From: JAJTHB01 sp033763775
GTDB taxonomy: Bacteria > Pseudomonadota > Alphaproteobacteria > Rickettsiales > SXRF01
Length of the DNA stretch: 64,000 nucleotides
Assembly: GCA_033763775.1 (NCBI GenBank)
Contig: JANRJW010000014.1
Location: forward strand, 171,095 to 235,094
Direction of reading: 5' to 3'
The notes beneath the pieces are model-generated. The model was not told the origin of the DNA. It saw only the letters and a list, made by a program, of their open reading frames with translations, and made no database searches. Position 1 is the stretch's first letter, and every line of letters starts with the position of its first letter. The position numbers and the translations under genes are program-made. Positions 32,406-39,646 of this stretch are shown one piece after another.

Positions 32406-33697
32406 TCGGTAAGCGCTACTTGCCCAAAAGCCTCTTTGGTCGCACGCTGCTCATTGTGGTGCTGCCGACGGTGCTCATCCAGCTGGTGATGGCCTATGCA
32501 TTTTTTGATCGCCACTGGGATTCGGTTACACGCCAGATGTCCAAAACACTGGCGGGCGATGCTGCGTTTCTGGTCAGCCAGCTCAAGCGCTCGCCCACCA
32601 AAGCTGAGTGGCACGTCATCAACGATTTTGAAGCAGCAACCGGCCTTCGCGTGGCACTCGGCGATGGTGCGAAATTCAAACCAGATGCCGCCAGTGAGAA
32701 TTTCAGTGAATTCCGCCAGCAGCTTCGTGAGCGTATCAAGGAGCCTTTCAATATCCAGCGTCTCGCCGATGGCGACAATCTCGAAATACGCATCCTGCTG
32801 GATGGCCAGGTGCTATCCATTCAGGCCAGCCTCAAGCGCATCGAAAGCCGCACCACGCTCGCATTCCTTGCCTGGATGCTGGGGGCTTCGGCGCTTTTTC
32901 TGCTGATTGCCGTCTTGTTTCTGCGCAACCAGATTCGTCCCATTCACCAGCTGGCGGAGGCCGCGGATTATTTTGGCCGCGGCCTCGATATTCCGGATTT
33001 TCGTCCCCACGGCGCCAGCGAAGTGCGCCGCGCCGCCAAAGCGTTTATTGTGATGCGCGAGCGCCTGCGCCGCCAGATCCGCACGCGAACCGATATGCTA
33101 TCGGGCATCTCCCACGACCTGCGCACGCCACTGACGCGCATGAAGCTCCAGCTGGCCATGATGCCGCGTGACGAAGCGATTGAAGGGCTTCAGGGCGATG
33201 TGGCGCAGATGGAGCACATGATTGCCGAATATCTTGATTTTGCGCGCGGCGAGGGGCGCGAGATTGCGGAAAAAGCCAGCCTGAAGCAGCTGCTCGAGGC
33301 GGTGATTGCGGATTATCAGCGTGCTGGTCAGCCGGTGAAGCTTCTTACGGCGCAGGAGGCGGTGCTTGATCTTCGCGCCAGCAGCATTCGCCGCATGCTG
33401 GCCAACATCATCGACAACGCGCTGCGCTATGGCAAGCGCGCCGAGCTATCGCTGAAAGCCAGCAGCCAGCAGGCGGAAATCTGGGTGGATGATGAAGGGC
33501 CGGGCATTGAGCGCGATCAGCACGAGGAAGTGTTTCGACCATTTGCACGCCTTGAGGTCTCGCGTAATGAAAAAACCGGCGGTGTTGGGCTCGGCCTGAC
33601 CATCGCACGGGATATTGCGCTCGCCCATGGCGGCGGGATTGCGCTTGCGACTTCCCCCAGCGGCGGCCTTCGTGTAATAATCAGGCTTCCAATATAG
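32402..33697 (+). CDS. EnvZ-like sensor histidine kinase
   Basis: 431 aa inner-membrane kinase. Two membrane segments (about 15-35 and 153-175) bracket a periplasmic domain of about 115 residues. A HAMP domain (IRPIHQLAEAADYFGRGLD) follows, then the dimerisation/phosphoacceptor domain with the His in LSGISHDLRTPLTRMKLQ (about 238), and the ATPase domain with NIIDNALRYG, DDEGPGIERDQ and GGVGLGLTIARDIA. It partners the response regulator just upstream (4-base overlap). The periplasmic domain is not recognisable enough to name a signal. Confidence 0.94.
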   Translation: MIGKRYLPKSLFGRTLLIVVLPTVLIQLVMAYAFFDRHWDSVTRQMSKTLAGDAAFLVSQLKRSPTKAEWHVINDFEAATGLRVALGDGAKFKPDAASENFSEFRQQLRERIKEPFNIQRLADGDNLEIRILLDGQVLSIQASLKRIESRTTLAFLAWMLGASALFLLIAVLFLRNQIRPIHQLAEAADYFGRGLDIPDFRPHGASEVRRAAKAFIVMRERLRRQIRTRTDMLSGISHDLRTPLTRMKLQLAMMPRDEAIEGLQGDVAQMEHMIAEYLDFARGEGREIAEKASLKQLLEAVIADYQRAGQPVKLLTAQEAVLDLRASSIRRMLANIIDNALRYGKRAELSLKASSQQAEIWVDDEGPGIERDQHEEVFRPFARLEVSRNEKTGGVGLGLTIARDIALAHGGGIALATSPSGGLRVIIRLPI

Positions 33698-33706
33698 AGG
33701 TTCACA

Positions 33707-33979
33707 ATGAGCTTGTTTCTATTTCGTTTCTGGCCGGTACTCATTCCGCTGGTGATTTATCTGCTGTGGCACTGGCGCGCGGTGAAGCGCGCCAAAAAAG
33801 AAGGCGCCGAGCCGCCGCGCTTTCGTGATGGGCCGTGGTATTGGGCGGTGCTCGCGAGCTTGCTGATTGCCATGGCGTGCTTCCTGTTCCTCGGCCTGAC
33901 GCATGATGCCGAAAAGGGCCAGTATGTGCCGCCGAGATTGGAAGATGGCCGTGTGGTGCCCGGCCATATTGAGCAATGA
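33707..33979 (+). CDS. DUF6111-like small membrane protein
   Basis: 90 aa with two membrane segments (about 4-20 and 46-63) and a conserved-looking GPWYWAVLASLLIAMACFLF stretch. Small proteins of this layout lie immediately upstream of the tRNA nucleotidyltransferase gene in alphaproteobacteria, as here (4-base overlap). Family assignment rests on context and layout; function unknown. Confidence 0.75.
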   Translation: MSLFLFRFWPVLIPLVIYLLWHWRAVKRAKKEGAEPPRFRDGPWYWAVLASLLIAMACFLFLGLTHDAEKGQYVPPRLEDGRVVPGHIEQ

Positions 33980-35190
33980 AACTATCCCCGCCCTGGCTTT
34001 CCTGGCCAGAAACCAAAACACTGATTGCTGCTTTTGCGCAGTATCCCGGCAGCCTTCGCTTTGTCGGCGGTGCGGTGCGCGACAGCCTGCTTGGCCGCGA
34101 AGTAGTGGAGGTGGATGGCGCGACCACGCGCTACCCGGGCGAGGTGATGTCGCTAGCCATACGCAGCGGCCTACGCGCAATTCCCACCGGGCTTGATCAC
34201 GGCACCGTGACCATTGTCACTCAACAAAAAAGATTCGAAATCACCACCCTGCGCAGCGACATTAAAACCGATGGCCGCCATGCAGAGGTTGTGTTCACCG
34301 ATAGCTGGCAGGAAGATGCAAAACGCCGTGATTTCACCATGAACGCACTGTATCTTTCGCCTGAGGGTGAATTGTTTGATGAGGTCGGCGGCGAGGCCGA
34401 TGCGCGCCGCGGTCTCGTACGATTCATTGGCGAGCCAGAGGCGCGCATCCGTGAAGATTATCTACGCATCCTTCGCCTGTTTCGATTTTACGCCCACTAT
34501 GGCAAAGCGCCGCTGGACGCAGGCGCGCTTGCCGCCTGCAAGCAGCTGGCCAGCCATTTAAAAAACCTGCCCGCCGAGCGCATCTGGCAGGAATTTTCTA
34601 AATTACTGGCTGCCCCGCAGTCTGACCCGGCGCTTGGCGCCATGCATGAGCAGGGCGTGCTGCCGCATGTGCTGGGATTTGAGGCCACGGATACCGATGT
34701 GATTTCACATCTGGAGAGGCTTGGCGCAGAAAGCGGCCTTACGATTGCTGCCGACAGCAAGCTTGCGGCGCTGCTGCAGAGTGCCGAGCCGCCAGCCTCC
34801 GCCGAAGCACTCGCCCGCCGCCTTAAATGCCCGAATAAAACATATAAAAACCTGCAGCAGCTTCAGGTGCATGTCCATTTAGTGGCTAGCATGACGCCGC
34901 GCCAGCTGAAGCAGCTTATCCGAAAGCAAGGCAGCGATCTTGCCGTGCAGCTGGTGCTGCTTGGCTGCGCTTGGTCGAAACAAGCGCTCTCCACCAGCCC
35001 TTACGGCGAGCTGCTTCAGCTGGCGCGCAGCTGGCAGGCGCCTGAATTTCCTGTTTCCGGCGGTGATTTGCTCGCACTCGGTATCCCTGCGGGGAAAGAC
35101 ATCGGTGATAAGCTCGAAAAACTTGAAACACTCTGGGAAGAAAGCGATTACCAGATGAGCAAAGCCGAGCTTTTAGGCAAGCTCGCGTGA
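33976..35190 (+). CDS. cca: CCA-adding tRNA nucleotidyltransferase family protein (first of two)
   Basis: 404 aa. Class II nucleotidyltransferase core: FVGGAVRDSLLG (about 29-40), then the region where the two catalytic carboxylates sit, read here as VVEVDGAT (Glu45, Asp47) instead of the usual GDxDxAT, so the first Asp is replaced by Glu. AKRRDFTMNALYLSPEG and the template motif REDYLRILRLFRF (EDxxR) are intact, with the helical tRNA-binding C-terminal half following. It would add or repair CCA at tRNA 3' ends. All three tRNA genes in the window already encode CCA. It is followed by a second family member 2 bases later. Confidence 0.88.
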   Translation: MKLSPPWLSWPETKTLIAAFAQYPGSLRFVGGAVRDSLLGREVVEVDGATTRYPGEVMSLAIRSGLRAIPTGLDHGTVTIVTQQKRFEITTLRSDIKTDGRHAEVVFTDSWQEDAKRRDFTMNALYLSPEGELFDEVGGEADARRGLVRFIGEPEARIREDYLRILRLFRFYAHYGKAPLDAGALAACKQLASHLKNLPAERIWQEFSKLLAAPQSDPALGAMHEQGVLPHVLGFEATDTDVISHLERLGAESGLTIAADSKLAALLQSAEPPASAEALARRLKCPNKTYKNLQQLQVHVHLVASMTPRQLKQLIRKQGSDLAVQLVLLGCAWSKQALSTSPYGELLQLARSWQAPEFPVSGGDLLALGIPAGKDIGDKLEKLETLWEESDYQMSKAELLGKLA

Positions 35191-35192
35191 CC

Positions 35193-36245
35193 ATGCAGCG
35201 CATGACATCAGCCTGGCTTTCGCGTCCCAGCGTTTTGCAGGTGCTGGCGCTTTTTGGCAGTGATCCGGTGTGTTTTGTCGGTGGATGTGTGCGCGATGGC
35301 TTGATTGGAAAAATCCCCTGTGATTACGATTTGGCCACATCGCTTGAATCTGCGGAAGTGCTCGCGCGAATCCAGCAGCGTGGCATCCGCTGGATTGTCG
35401 GCCACCCGGATTTCCCTATCACCAAGATAGAGGTAGATGGTGATATTTTTGACATCTGCTCGCTGCCGCAGCTCAAATATGTCAAGCCGCAGGCAGAGTT
35501 TGAAGGCTGGGTGAAACGCTACCTGAGCACGTTTGATTTTACCATTAATGCACTCGCGCTCTTTCCAAACGGTGCATTGGCAGATGATTTTGGTGCCATC
35601 CATGACATTGCCAATCAACAAATAAAGTTCATGGATGCACAAGCGCAAATCTCTGATGTTTTAAAACGTTCGCCCAATCGTATCGTTCGCTATTTTCGTT
35701 TTGCCTCGACGCATGGAAAAGGGAAATTTGACCCAGCGATTCTTGAGCAGCTTCGCGCGGGCGCGCCACTGCTTGCAAAAGAATATCCTGAATATCTGTA
35801 TAACCAGATGACAAGGCTGATGGATATTGACAGCCCGTTTGAGGCGCTGAGCCTCATGCACCAGCAAGATATCCTACCTCATGCGCTGGGCTTCCAGCTG
35901 GACTCGCTCGCCGCGCTGGAAAAGCTCAGGAGCATTGAGCAGGCGCTTGGCAAGCCGTCGCATGGTAATATGCGTCTGCTGGCGATGCTCATGCAGGCGG
36001 CGCTGCCCGTCGATAGCGCGCTTGCGCATCTTGCCGAGCGCTGGAAAATGCCCAAACCCATTCAGAAGCAATTGGGCAATACGCTGGATGCTAGCCTTGC
36101 GTTTGATCCTGCGCTTACAAGCGAAGAGATGCATCAGCTGAAGCAGCACGCTGGCGAAGAAGCGCTGCGCCACGGCGCGATGCTGAGGCTCCTCATGGAA
36201 GACGAGCCGCTAAATCATTTAGAGAGCTACCGGATTTACCTTTGA
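35193..36245 (+). CDS. tRNA nucleotidyltransferase/poly(A) polymerase family protein (second of two)
   Basis: 350 aa from the ATG at 35193 (the open frame also offers a GTG at 35187 that overlaps the preceding stop). The nucleotidyltransferase core has CFVGGCVRDGLIGKIPCDYDLAT with both catalytic Asp (DYD). The following motif is FDFTINALALFPNG without the Arg pair of RRDFTxNA. Where EDxxRxLR is expected the sequence is SPNRIVRYFRFA, so the nucleotide-template Glu-Asp is missing. It is a diverged paralogue of the gene just upstream, complementary in which motifs are kept. It may be a specialised partial-CCA enzyme, a poly(A) polymerase-like enzyme, or inactive. Confidence 0.8.
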   Translation: MQRMTSAWLSRPSVLQVLALFGSDPVCFVGGCVRDGLIGKIPCDYDLATSLESAEVLARIQQRGIRWIVGHPDFPITKIEVDGDIFDICSLPQLKYVKPQAEFEGWVKRYLSTFDFTINALALFPNGALADDFGAIHDIANQQIKFMDAQAQISDVLKRSPNRIVRYFRFASTHGKGKFDPAILEQLRAGAPLLAKEYPEYLYNQMTRLMDIDSPFEALSLMHQQDILPHALGFQLDSLAALEKLRSIEQALGKPSHGNMRLLAMLMQAALPVDSALAHLAERWKMPKPIQKQLGNTLDASLAFDPALTSEEMHQLKQHAGEEALRHGAMLRLLMEDEPLNHLESYRIYL

Positions 36246-36252
36246 AAAGCGC

Positions 36253-36978
36253 TTACTTCGCATCTTCGTCAGTGAATTTTTCGCCGGTGGGATTATCTTC
36301 CAGCGCATAGCCCGCTGAGCGCACCGTGCGGATCAGATCCGGCTGCTTGCCATCATAATCCAGCCCTTTGCGCAGACGGCGCACATGCACATCCACGGTG
36401 CGAAGCTCGACATAAATATCATGCCCCCACACCGCATCCAGCAGCTGCTCACGAGAGAACACACGGTTGGGGTGTTCGAGCAGGTAGCGAAGCAGTGAAA
36501 ACTCGGTCGGCGAGAGGTGAACATCCTGGCCGTTGCGCGTGACCTTGTGGCCAGAAACATCCATGGTGATGCCAGCGAAGGAGAGGGTTTTTTCAGAAAG
36601 AGCCGGACGGAAGCGGCGGAAAATCGCACGGATACGCGCAATCAGTTCTGCCGGAGAAAATGGTTTGGTGAGGTAGTCGTCCGCGCCGGAATCCAGTCCG
36701 CGAATGCGATCACCTTCTTCGCCGCGCGCCGACAGCATGATGATGGGAATCGATTTGGTTTCCGGGCTCCAGCGCAGCTGCTTGCACACATCCACGCCCG
36801 ACATCGAGGGCAACATCCAATCCAGCACAATCACATCCGGCTTATATTCTTTCACCATGGTGATGGCTTCTTCGCCGTCGCCGGTGGAGTACACGCGAAA
36901 ACCCTCGCGCTCGAGGTTATAGCGAAGCAGGGTGACGATCGCGACTTCGTCTTCAACGATTAAAACCGAGGTTTCCAA
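36253..36978 (-). CDS. phoB: PhoB-type response regulator
   Basis: 241 aa OmpR-family regulator. Receiver with Glu10-Asp11 (VLIVEDEVAI), phosphoacceptor Asp in IVLDWMLPSMSGV, and LTKPFSPAELIARIRAI. Winged helix with VHLSPTEFSLLRYLLEHPNRVFSREQLLDAVWGHDIYVELRTVDVHVRRLRK. The sequence is close to PhoB, the phosphate-starvation regulator. No phoR, phoU or pst genes are nearby, so the partner kinase is elsewhere and the name is by similarity. Its C-terminus extends past the winged helix by about 15 residues. Confidence 0.85.
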   Translation of the reverse strand: METSVLIVEDEVAIVTLLRYNLEREGFRVYSTGDGEEAITMVKEYKPDVIVLDWMLPSMSGVDVCKQLRWSPETKSIPIIMLSARGEEGDRIRGLDSGADDYLTKPFSPAELIARIRAIFRRFRPALSEKTLSFAGITMDVSGHKVTRNGQDVHLSPTEFSLLRYLLEHPNRVFSREQLLDAVWGHDIYVELRTVDVHVRRLRKGLDYDGKQPDLIRTVRSAGYALEDNPTGEKFTDEDAK

Positions 36979-37073
36979 TGCGTTAGTCCTTTTATTTTTG
37001 TGCGCGCAAGTCTAGCATAGCGCGGGTTAAAGGCAACAATCTCCATGAAAAACCTTAAGAAAGCGTTGAAACC

Positions 37074-37631
37074 GTGAACCCAAAGCTCAAATTTGCCCTG
37101 GATATGGGGCCGCTGCTGGTGTTTTTCCTTGCCTACCGCATGGCGGATTTACTCACAGCCACCGCCGCTCTCATCGTCTTTACCCTCGTCTCCCTTGCCA
37201 TTACCTACGCCTATGAGAAGAAAATCGCGGTGATGCCGCTGGTTTCCGCCATTGCGGTGACGGTCTTTGGTGGCATGACGCTGATCCTGCACGATGAACT
37301 CTTCATCAAAATGAAGCCGACCATCGTCAATTTACTCTTTTCAAGCATCCTGCTCGGCGGGCTTTATTTCGGGCGCCCCATGCTGAAATACCTGCTCGCC
37401 GAAGCCATCAGCCTGACCGAAACAGGCTGGAGGAAACTCTCGCGCAACTGGGGGCTGTATTTTATTTTTCTTGCCGCCTTGAATGAAGTCATCTGGCGCA
37501 ATTTCTCCACCGATTTCTGGGTGAATTTTAAAGTGTTCGGCATGTTCACCTGCACGCTGCTTTTCACCACCAGCCAGATTCCTCTGATGAAAAAAGAGTG
37601 GGTGGAGGAAGAAAAAAAAGATGTGGGGTGA
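37074..37631 (+). CDS. yciB: Inner membrane septation protein A (YciB/IspZ family)
   Basis: 185 aa with about five membrane segments. Family signature: FALDMGPLLVFFLAYR at the N-terminus, FGGMTLILHDELFIKMKPT, GWRKLSRNWGLYFIFLAALNEVIWR. Linked in other bacteria to septation and envelope synthesis. It starts with GTG at 37074; the ATG upstream is out of frame with an early stop. An AAGAAAG sequence is at a suitable distance. Confidence 0.93.
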   Translation: MNPKLKFALDMGPLLVFFLAYRMADLLTATAALIVFTLVSLAITYAYEKKIAVMPLVSAIAVTVFGGMTLILHDELFIKMKPTIVNLLFSSILLGGLYFGRPMLKYLLAEAISLTETGWRKLSRNWGLYFIFLAALNEVIWRNFSTDFWVNFKVFGMFTCTLLFTTSQIPLMKKEWVEEEKKDVG

Positions 37632-37632
37632 T

Positions 37633-37956
37633 TTAAGTCAGCCCAAGCTGGATTTTGATAATGCGTTCAATGCCAGCTAGCTCTGCATCACTTACAGTGT
37701 TGATAAAAGTTTTGATGCGTGATTTATCGACGGTGCGAATCTGGTCAGCCATTACTTTTCCTTGTTTGCCGAGCACGCGCACCAGCGTTTCACTCACATA
37801 GATTTTCTGAACCTGACTGCTGATTGGAATCACCTGAGCACGATTTAGCACACGATTTGCCGCATCGTTGCTGACGATCACCGCTGGTCTTGTTTTTTGA
37901 ATTTCACTTCCCTGCGCTGGGTCAAACGACACCCACCAGATCTCACCACGCTTCAT
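37633..37956 (-). CDS. PemK/MazF-family mRNA interferase toxin
   Basis: 107 aa. MKRGEIWWVSFDPAQGSEIQKTRPAVIVSND is the family's N-terminus, with QVIPISSQV and ADQIRTVDKSRIK (about 70-82) downstream. MazF-type toxins cleave mRNA at short specific sequences. It overlaps the upstream antitoxin gene by 14 bases and is convergent on yciB with only 1 base between the stops. Confidence 0.92.
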   Translation of the reverse strand: MKRGEIWWVSFDPAQGSEIQKTRPAVIVSNDAANRVLNRAQVIPISSQVQKIYVSETLVRVLGKQGKVMADQIRTVDKSRIKTFINTVSDAELAGIERIIKIQLGLT

Positions 37957-38194
37957 TTAGGCCATCATCAATGCCGGATTCAATCCACTCCAATGTTTCG
38001 GCCTCGCGCGCCGAGTCATCTGCCATCATAGTGTAGCTTCGCTCCAGTTCGGCATCATCAGGTAGCGGCATCGCCTTCAGCACATGCGGCCGTGCCAGAT
38101 CTTCCAAAAAACGGCTGATATTGCCGCGGCCAATCACCGCATGCAGTGCCGCGTAGATATTTTCATCCATGGTAATGGTCAGTTTTTTATGCAT
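37943..38194 (-). CDS. Antitoxin of the PemK/MazF module
   Basis: 83 aa from ATG 38194: MHKKLTITMDENIYAALHAV, GRGNISRFLEDLARPHVL, then an acidic C-terminal part (DDAELERSYTMMADDSAREAETLEWIESG). The first half is a ribbon-helix-helix DNA-binding domain, the second a toxin-binding tail. The frame extends upstream but through an obvious promoter/operator, so the internal ATG is chosen. It overlaps the toxin gene by 14 bases and begins 38 bases after the purD stop. Confidence 0.9.
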   Translation of the reverse strand: MHKKLTITMDENIYAALHAVIGRGNISRFLEDLARPHVLKAMPLPDDAELERSYTMMADDSAREAETLEWIESGIDDGLNEAW

Positions 38195-38229
38195 ATACGT
38201 ATAATATACGTATTGAGCCGGGAAGTCAA
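38195..38229 (-). promoter_or_regulatory. Promoter and operator of the PemK-type module
   Basis: TTGACT and TATTAT are exactly 17 bases apart on the minus strand. The -10 is embedded in two copies of the self-complementary ATACGTAT separated by 2-3 bases (38195-38213), a likely operator for the ribbon-helix-helix antitoxin. The -35 lies within 10 bases of the purD stop. Confidence 0.75.
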
Positions 38230-38232
38230 GAC

Positions 38233-39564
38233 TCACTTCAGCGCCCGCCAGCCAATATCCCTGCGGCAGAAGCCTTCCGGCCAGTCGATCAGATCCACGG
38301 CTTGATATGCCAGTGCCTGCGCTTCCCTCAGGCTGTTTGCCGTTGCCGTAATGCCCAGCACACGCCCGCCAGTGGCGATGATGTTGCCATCTTTGAGCGA
38401 TGTGCCGGCGTGAAAAACTTTAACGCCCGGCAGCGCGCCGGCCTTATCTAACCCGCGAATCACCGAACCTTTGTCATACGCGCCGGGATAGCCTTTTGCG
38501 GCCATGACGATGCAGACGGCCGAAATTCCTTCTCCCTCTGGGAGAAGGTTAGGATGAGGGCTGCCACTCGTTTGCGCAGAGCCGCCATAGCCCTCACCTA
38601 ACCCTCTCCCAGAGGGAGAGGGCTTGAGTTCTCCATTGGCGCAGCTTAATAGCAGCGCAAATAAATCCTCTTCATAAAGCCGCATCAGGCTTTGGGTTTC
38701 GGGGTCGCCGAAACGCACATTATATTCAAGTAGTTTTGGCCCATCTTTTGTCAGCATCAGCCCGGCAAAAAGTACGCCGGTAAAAGGTGCGCCTTCCGCT
38801 TTCATCGCGGCCAAGGTTGGCTCGATGATGCTTGTCATGACCTCCTTTACCAGCGCGCTTGTGGCAAGTGACGGCGGTGCGTAGGTGCCCATACCGCCCG
38901 TGTTGGGGCCAGCATCGCCATCATAGGCACGCTTATGATCCTGCGCGGCGCCGAAATAGACCGCGCGCTCGCCATCTGCCAGCGCAAAGAAGCTCAGCTC
39001 TTCGCCGTCTAGAAATTCCTCGATAATGACCTGCGAGCCGCCGGCAATTTTGCCGGAAAACATGTCCGAAAGCGCGGTCTGTGCCTCAGCTTCATGCTGA
39101 GCAATCACCACACCTTTGCCCGCGGCAAGCCCGTCAGCCTTGATGACCAGCGGATAGGATTTTCCCGCGATAAACTGTTTCGCATCCGAAATATTATCAA
39201 AAAATCCATACGCTGCCGTTGGGATATTGTATTTGCGGCAAAGCTCTTTCATGAACCCTTTTGAGCCTTCCAGCTGCGCCGCCTTAGCGCTGGGGCCAAA
39301 CACAGCGATGCCCTGCGCGCGCAAATGATCCGAAAGCCCATCCACCAGCGGCTGCTCTGGTCCTACCACCACCAGCGTAATGGCTTCTTTTTTACAAAAA
39401 GCGGCAATCTCATCAAAAGACCCGAGCGCCACGCAGGTGACATCTTCTGCAATGCCGGCATTGCCCGGGGAGCAGAACACCCGCGCCACACTGGGTGATT
39501 GTTTAAGACGCCAGCTGAGCGCATGTTCGCGCCCGCCAGAGCCGATGATTAGAACGTTATTCAT
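38233..39564 (-). CDS. purD: Phosphoribosylamine-glycine ligase with repeat-derived insert
   Basis: Second step of purine synthesis, an ATP-grasp ligase. NNVLIIGSGGREHALSWRL at the N-terminus, HLRAQGIAVFGPSAKAAQLEGSK, LVIKADGLAAGKGVVIA, and NTGGMGTYAPP with NVRFGDPETQSLMRLY. About 443 aa, longer than the usual 420-430. Between GELK and AVCIVMAAKGYPG it carries about 30 extra residues (PSPSGRGLGEGYGG..., ending PNLLPEGEGI) that are the translation of a family B palindrome. The start is the ATG at 39564; upstream codons come from a family A repeat. It diverges from xseA. Confidence 0.95.
   Translation of the reverse strand: MNNVLIIGSGGREHALSWRLKQSPSVARVFCSPGNAGIAEDVTCVALGSFDEIAAFCKKEAITLVVVGPEQPLVDGLSDHLRAQGIAVFGPSAKAAQLEGSKGFMKELCRKYNIPTAAYGFFDNISDAKQFIAGKSYPLVIKADGLAAGKGVVIAQHEAEAQTALSDMFSGKIAGGSQVIIEEFLDGEELSFFALADGERAVYFGAAQDHKRAYDGDAGPNTGGMGTYAPPSLATSALVKEVMTSIIEPTLAAMKAEGAPFTGVLFAGLMLTKDGPKLLEYNVRFGDPETQSLMRLYEEDLFALLLSCANGELKPSPSGRGLGEGYGGSAQTSGSPHPNLLPEGEGISAVCIVMAAKGYPGAYDKGSVIRGLDKAGALPGVKVFHAGTSLKDGNIIATGGRVLGITATANSLREAQALAYQAVDLIDWPEGFCRRDIGWRALK
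38530..38625. repeat. Family B palindromic repeat translated inside purD
   Basis: CTTCTCCCTCTGGGAGAAGG, then TTAGGATGAGGG, about 30 bases, CCCTCACCTAACC, then CTCTCCCAGAGGGAGAG. It has the same architecture as intergenic copies (54213, 57585) but is open in the purD frame and leaves the gene intact. Confidence 0.85.
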
Positions 39565-39646
39565 AGAAGTTTCGTAGGTTGCGTAGGTTTCTGAGGTTTC
39601 GTATGTTAACTTTCGAAACTTACGTAACTTACGAAACCTACGCAAC
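39565..39646. repeat. Family A repeat, copy 4, between divergent purD and xseA
   Basis: GTTTCGTAGGTTGCGTAGGTTTC units are mirrored by GAAACTTACGTAACTTACGAAACCTACGC. It occupies the whole gap between the purD ATG and the xseA ATG, so both messages would begin inside or upstream of it. It ends CCTACGCAACATG at xseA, identical to the junction at rsmA. Confidence 0.85.

Noticed and set aside
38530..38625. CRISPR array suggested by repeated CCCTCTCCC units
   Set aside because: The units are inverted hairpins, not direct repeats with regular spacers, and one copy is translated in purD.
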